Positions 62,749 through 64,000 of a stretch of DNA of 64,000 nt are shown one piece after another. How positions within the stretch are numbered: position 1 is the first letter of the stretch; each line of letters begins with the position of its first letter. A model generated the notes under the pieces. That model searched no databases and was not told the DNA's origin. It saw only the letters and a program-made list of their open reading frames with translations. The translations under genes and the position numbers were made by a program. The stretch comes from JAWKJY01 sp041393535 (GTDB lineage Bacteria; Actinomycetota; Thermoleophilia; Gaiellales; Gaiellaceae). The DNA lies in the NCBI GenBank assembly GCA_041393535.1, contig JAWKJY010000013.1, forward strand, positions 46,795-110,794, in the 5' to 3' direction.

Positions 62749-63957
62749 TCAGGCCGCGAGGCGGCCGAGGGTCAGGCGGACCGCCGTGACGACGTCCTCG
62801 ACGTCGCGGTCCGTGAGCCCGGGGCCGAGCGGCAGCGAGAGCGTCCGGTCGGAGATCCACTCCGCGTTCGGGAAGTCGCCGTTCGCGTAGCCGAACGTCT
62901 CGCGGTAGTAGCGGTGCAGGTGGAGCGCGCGGTAGTGGACGCCGGTCCCGATCCGCAGCCGGTGCAGCTCGTTCAGCGCGTCGTCGCGCGTGCCGGCCAG
63001 CCGGTCGACGTCGACGAGCAGCGTGTAGAGGTGGCGCGCGTGGCGCGTGCCGGGCTCCTCGGGTGCCGGCAGGAACACCGGCAGGTCGGCGAAGGCGGCG
63101 TCGTAGGCCGCCCAGATCTCCTGGCGCCGGACGAGGCTCTGCTCGACGCGGGCGAGCTGGTGCAGCCCGAGCGAGGCCTGCAGGTCGGTCATGTTGTACT
63201 TGAACCCCGGCTCGACGACCTCGTAGTGCTTGAAGCCGCTGTCGGAGTAGCGCTTCCACGCGTCGGCGCTGAGGCCGTGCAGCGCGAGCCGCTTGATCCG
63301 TCCGGCCGCCCCGGCGTCGCTCGTCGTCACCATTCCGCCCTCGGCGGTGACGACGTTCTTCGTCACGTAGAACGAGAAGGTGCCGTAGTCGCCGATCGTC
63401 CCCGCGTGGCGGCCGCCCGCCGTCGTCTCGATCGCGTGCGCGCAGTCCTCGACGATCCGGAGGCCGCGCTCGCCGGCGATCGCCGCGAGCTCGTCCATCC
63501 GGCACATCCGACCGGCGTAGTGGACGGGGAGGATCGCCCGCGTGCGAGGCGTCAGCGCGCGCTCGACGTGCTCGGCCGTCAGGCAGCCGGTCTCCCGGTC
63601 GACGTCGGCGAGCACGGGCCGTGCGCCGGCGTGGATGACCGCGTTGGCCGAGGCGGCGAAGGTCATCGCCGGGACGATCACCTCGTCACCGGGCTCGACG
63701 CCGATCGCGACCAGCGCCAGATGGAGCGCGGCCGTGCAGCTCGACACCGCCACCGCGTACGGCGCGCCGACGTACTCCGCGAACGCCTGCTCGAACGCGG
63801 CCACCTTCGGGCCCTGGCCGATCCAGCCCGAGCGCAGGGTCGCGACGACCTCGGCGATCTCCTCCTCGGTGATCTGCGGCCGGCCGAAGACGAGGAACTC
63901 GTCCCGCACGGGCTCGTGCTCGTCGCCGCTCACGCGCGCGCCGTCCGCTCGCTGCAT
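62749..63957 (-). CDS. DegT/DnrJ/EryC1/StrS aminotransferase
   Basis: 402 residues, sugar aminotransferase fold: LVFGRPQITEEEIAEVVATLRSGWIGQGPKV, FAEYVGAPYAVAVSSCTAALHLAL, VIVPAMTFAASANAVIHAGARPVLADVD, ILPVHYAGRMCRMDELAAIAGERGLRIVEDCAHAI and GTFSFYVTKNVVTAEGGMVTT with the PLP lysine at 200. It makes amino sugars for glycans or natural products from keto-sugars. ATG 63957 is chosen for GGAGG just upstream. The promoter and any sugar-pathway partners lie beyond the window edge. Confidence 0.93.
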   Translation of the reverse strand: MQRADGARVSGDEHEPVRDEFLVFGRPQITEEEIAEVVATLRSGWIGQGPKVAAFEQAFAEYVGAPYAVAVSSCTAALHLALVAIGVEPGDEVIVPAMTFAASANAVIHAGARPVLADVDRETGCLTAEHVERALTPRTRAILPVHYAGRMCRMDELAAIAGERGLRIVEDCAHAIETTAGGRHAGTIGDYGTFSFYVTKNVVTAEGGMVTTSDAGAAGRIKRLALHGLSADAWKRYSDSGFKHYEVVEPGFKYNMTDLQASLGLHQLARVEQSLVRRQEIWAAYDAAFADLPVFLPAPEEPGTRHARHLYTLLVDVDRLAGTRDDALNELHRLRIGTGVHYRALHLHRYYRETFGYANGDFPNAEWISDRTLSLPLGPGLTDRDVEDVVTAVRLTLGRLAA

Positions 63958-64000
63958 CCCGCCTCCATGCCGCACCTCACACTGACGTCCGTGTCCCCGG

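Noticed and set aside
1..64000. Mobile elements or prophage
   Set aside because: No transposase, integrase, recombinase or phage structural motifs were found in any plausible gene; the duplication at 17-20 kb has no element at its ends that I can see.
1..64000. tRNA and rRNA genes, purine riboswitch
   Set aside because: No cloverleaf-like segment with conserved TTCRA arm, no rRNA stretches, and no leader long enough or conserved enough upstream of the pur genes to support a riboswitch by eye.

Overview
The window is about 64 kb of very GC-rich DNA, densely packed with genes on both strands. I see no tRNA or rRNA genes, CRISPR array, insertion sequence or prophage. The best guess for the source is an actinobacterium of class Thermoleophilia (Solirubrobacterales/Gaiellales-like). 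The grounds are the GC content, many GTG starts, numerous apparently leaderless genes (TANNNT followed 6-8 nt later by the start codon), small-type PurL with separate PurS and PurQ, and large secreted proteins with DUF11, RTX-like, FG-GAP and SBBP modules. The taxonomic call is inference.

Layout. 1-8.1 kb: end of an MFS transporter, a DUF6457 protein, a glycogen-debranching-type glucosidase, a GT4 glycosyltransferase, a secreted beta-helix/RTX-like protein, a methyltransferase (frameshifted) and a DUF3054 membrane protein. 8.1-11.5 kb: purH, purN, purM. 11.6-15 kb: PucR regulator, cell-wall amidase, secreted PQQ-type sugar dehydrogenase. 15.2-20 kb: an acetyl-CoA-synthetase-like ligase, then a decayed tandem duplication and a secreted FG-GAP protein. 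20.2-24.7 kb: NUDIX hydrolase, PAS protein, very large SBBP protein. 24.8-27 kb: thioesterase, cytochrome P460 lipoprotein, a gamma-carbonic-anhydrase homologue that has lost two zinc ligands. 27-30 kb: ArsR, small membrane protein and MMPL exporter operon with a clear operator. 30-33 kb: DUF427, MFS, cupin, decayed globin, flavodoxin. 33.3-36.8 kb: purF, purL. 36.9-43.6 kb: two EamA transporters, acetyltransferase, lipoprotein, glyoxalase, ketopantoate reductase, DUF1269, LCP protein. 43.7-49.8 kb: APH/kinase fusion, two secreted proteins, frameshifted luciferase-like oxidoreductase, two unknown proteins. 50.1-54.5 kb: purQ, purS, purC, purB, purD. 54.6-64 kb: a monooxygenase behind a 31-unit tetranucleotide repeat, a class III aminotransferase, FAD-linked oxidase, hydroxyacid-oxoacid transhydrogenase, PEP-mutase/isocitrate-lyase family enzyme, double VOC protein and a DegT aminotransferase.

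How the genes fit together. Ten purine-biosynthesis genes (D, B, C, S, Q, L, F, M, N, H) cover every step from PRPP to IMP except the PurK/PurE carboxylation; they lie on the minus strand in four clusters separated by unrelated genes. The 55.8-61.8 kb group could form a hydroxyacid/oxoacid shuttle. The 29-27 kb operon is an ArsR-autoregulated export module.

The most unusual items are: (1) the decayed tandem duplication at 17-20 kb, with relics of the ligase, the small gene, the hairpin and the FG-GAP gene; (2) the (CGAC)31 tract between a promoter-like site and a strong ribosome-binding site; (3) a 20-bp motif found in four intergenic regions; (4) a purN promoter-like block repeated in front of a secreted protein gene; (5) a gamma-carbonic-anhydrase fold without its zinc site; (6) several genes broken by single-base indels, most in G or C runs, which may be assembly errors or real decay.
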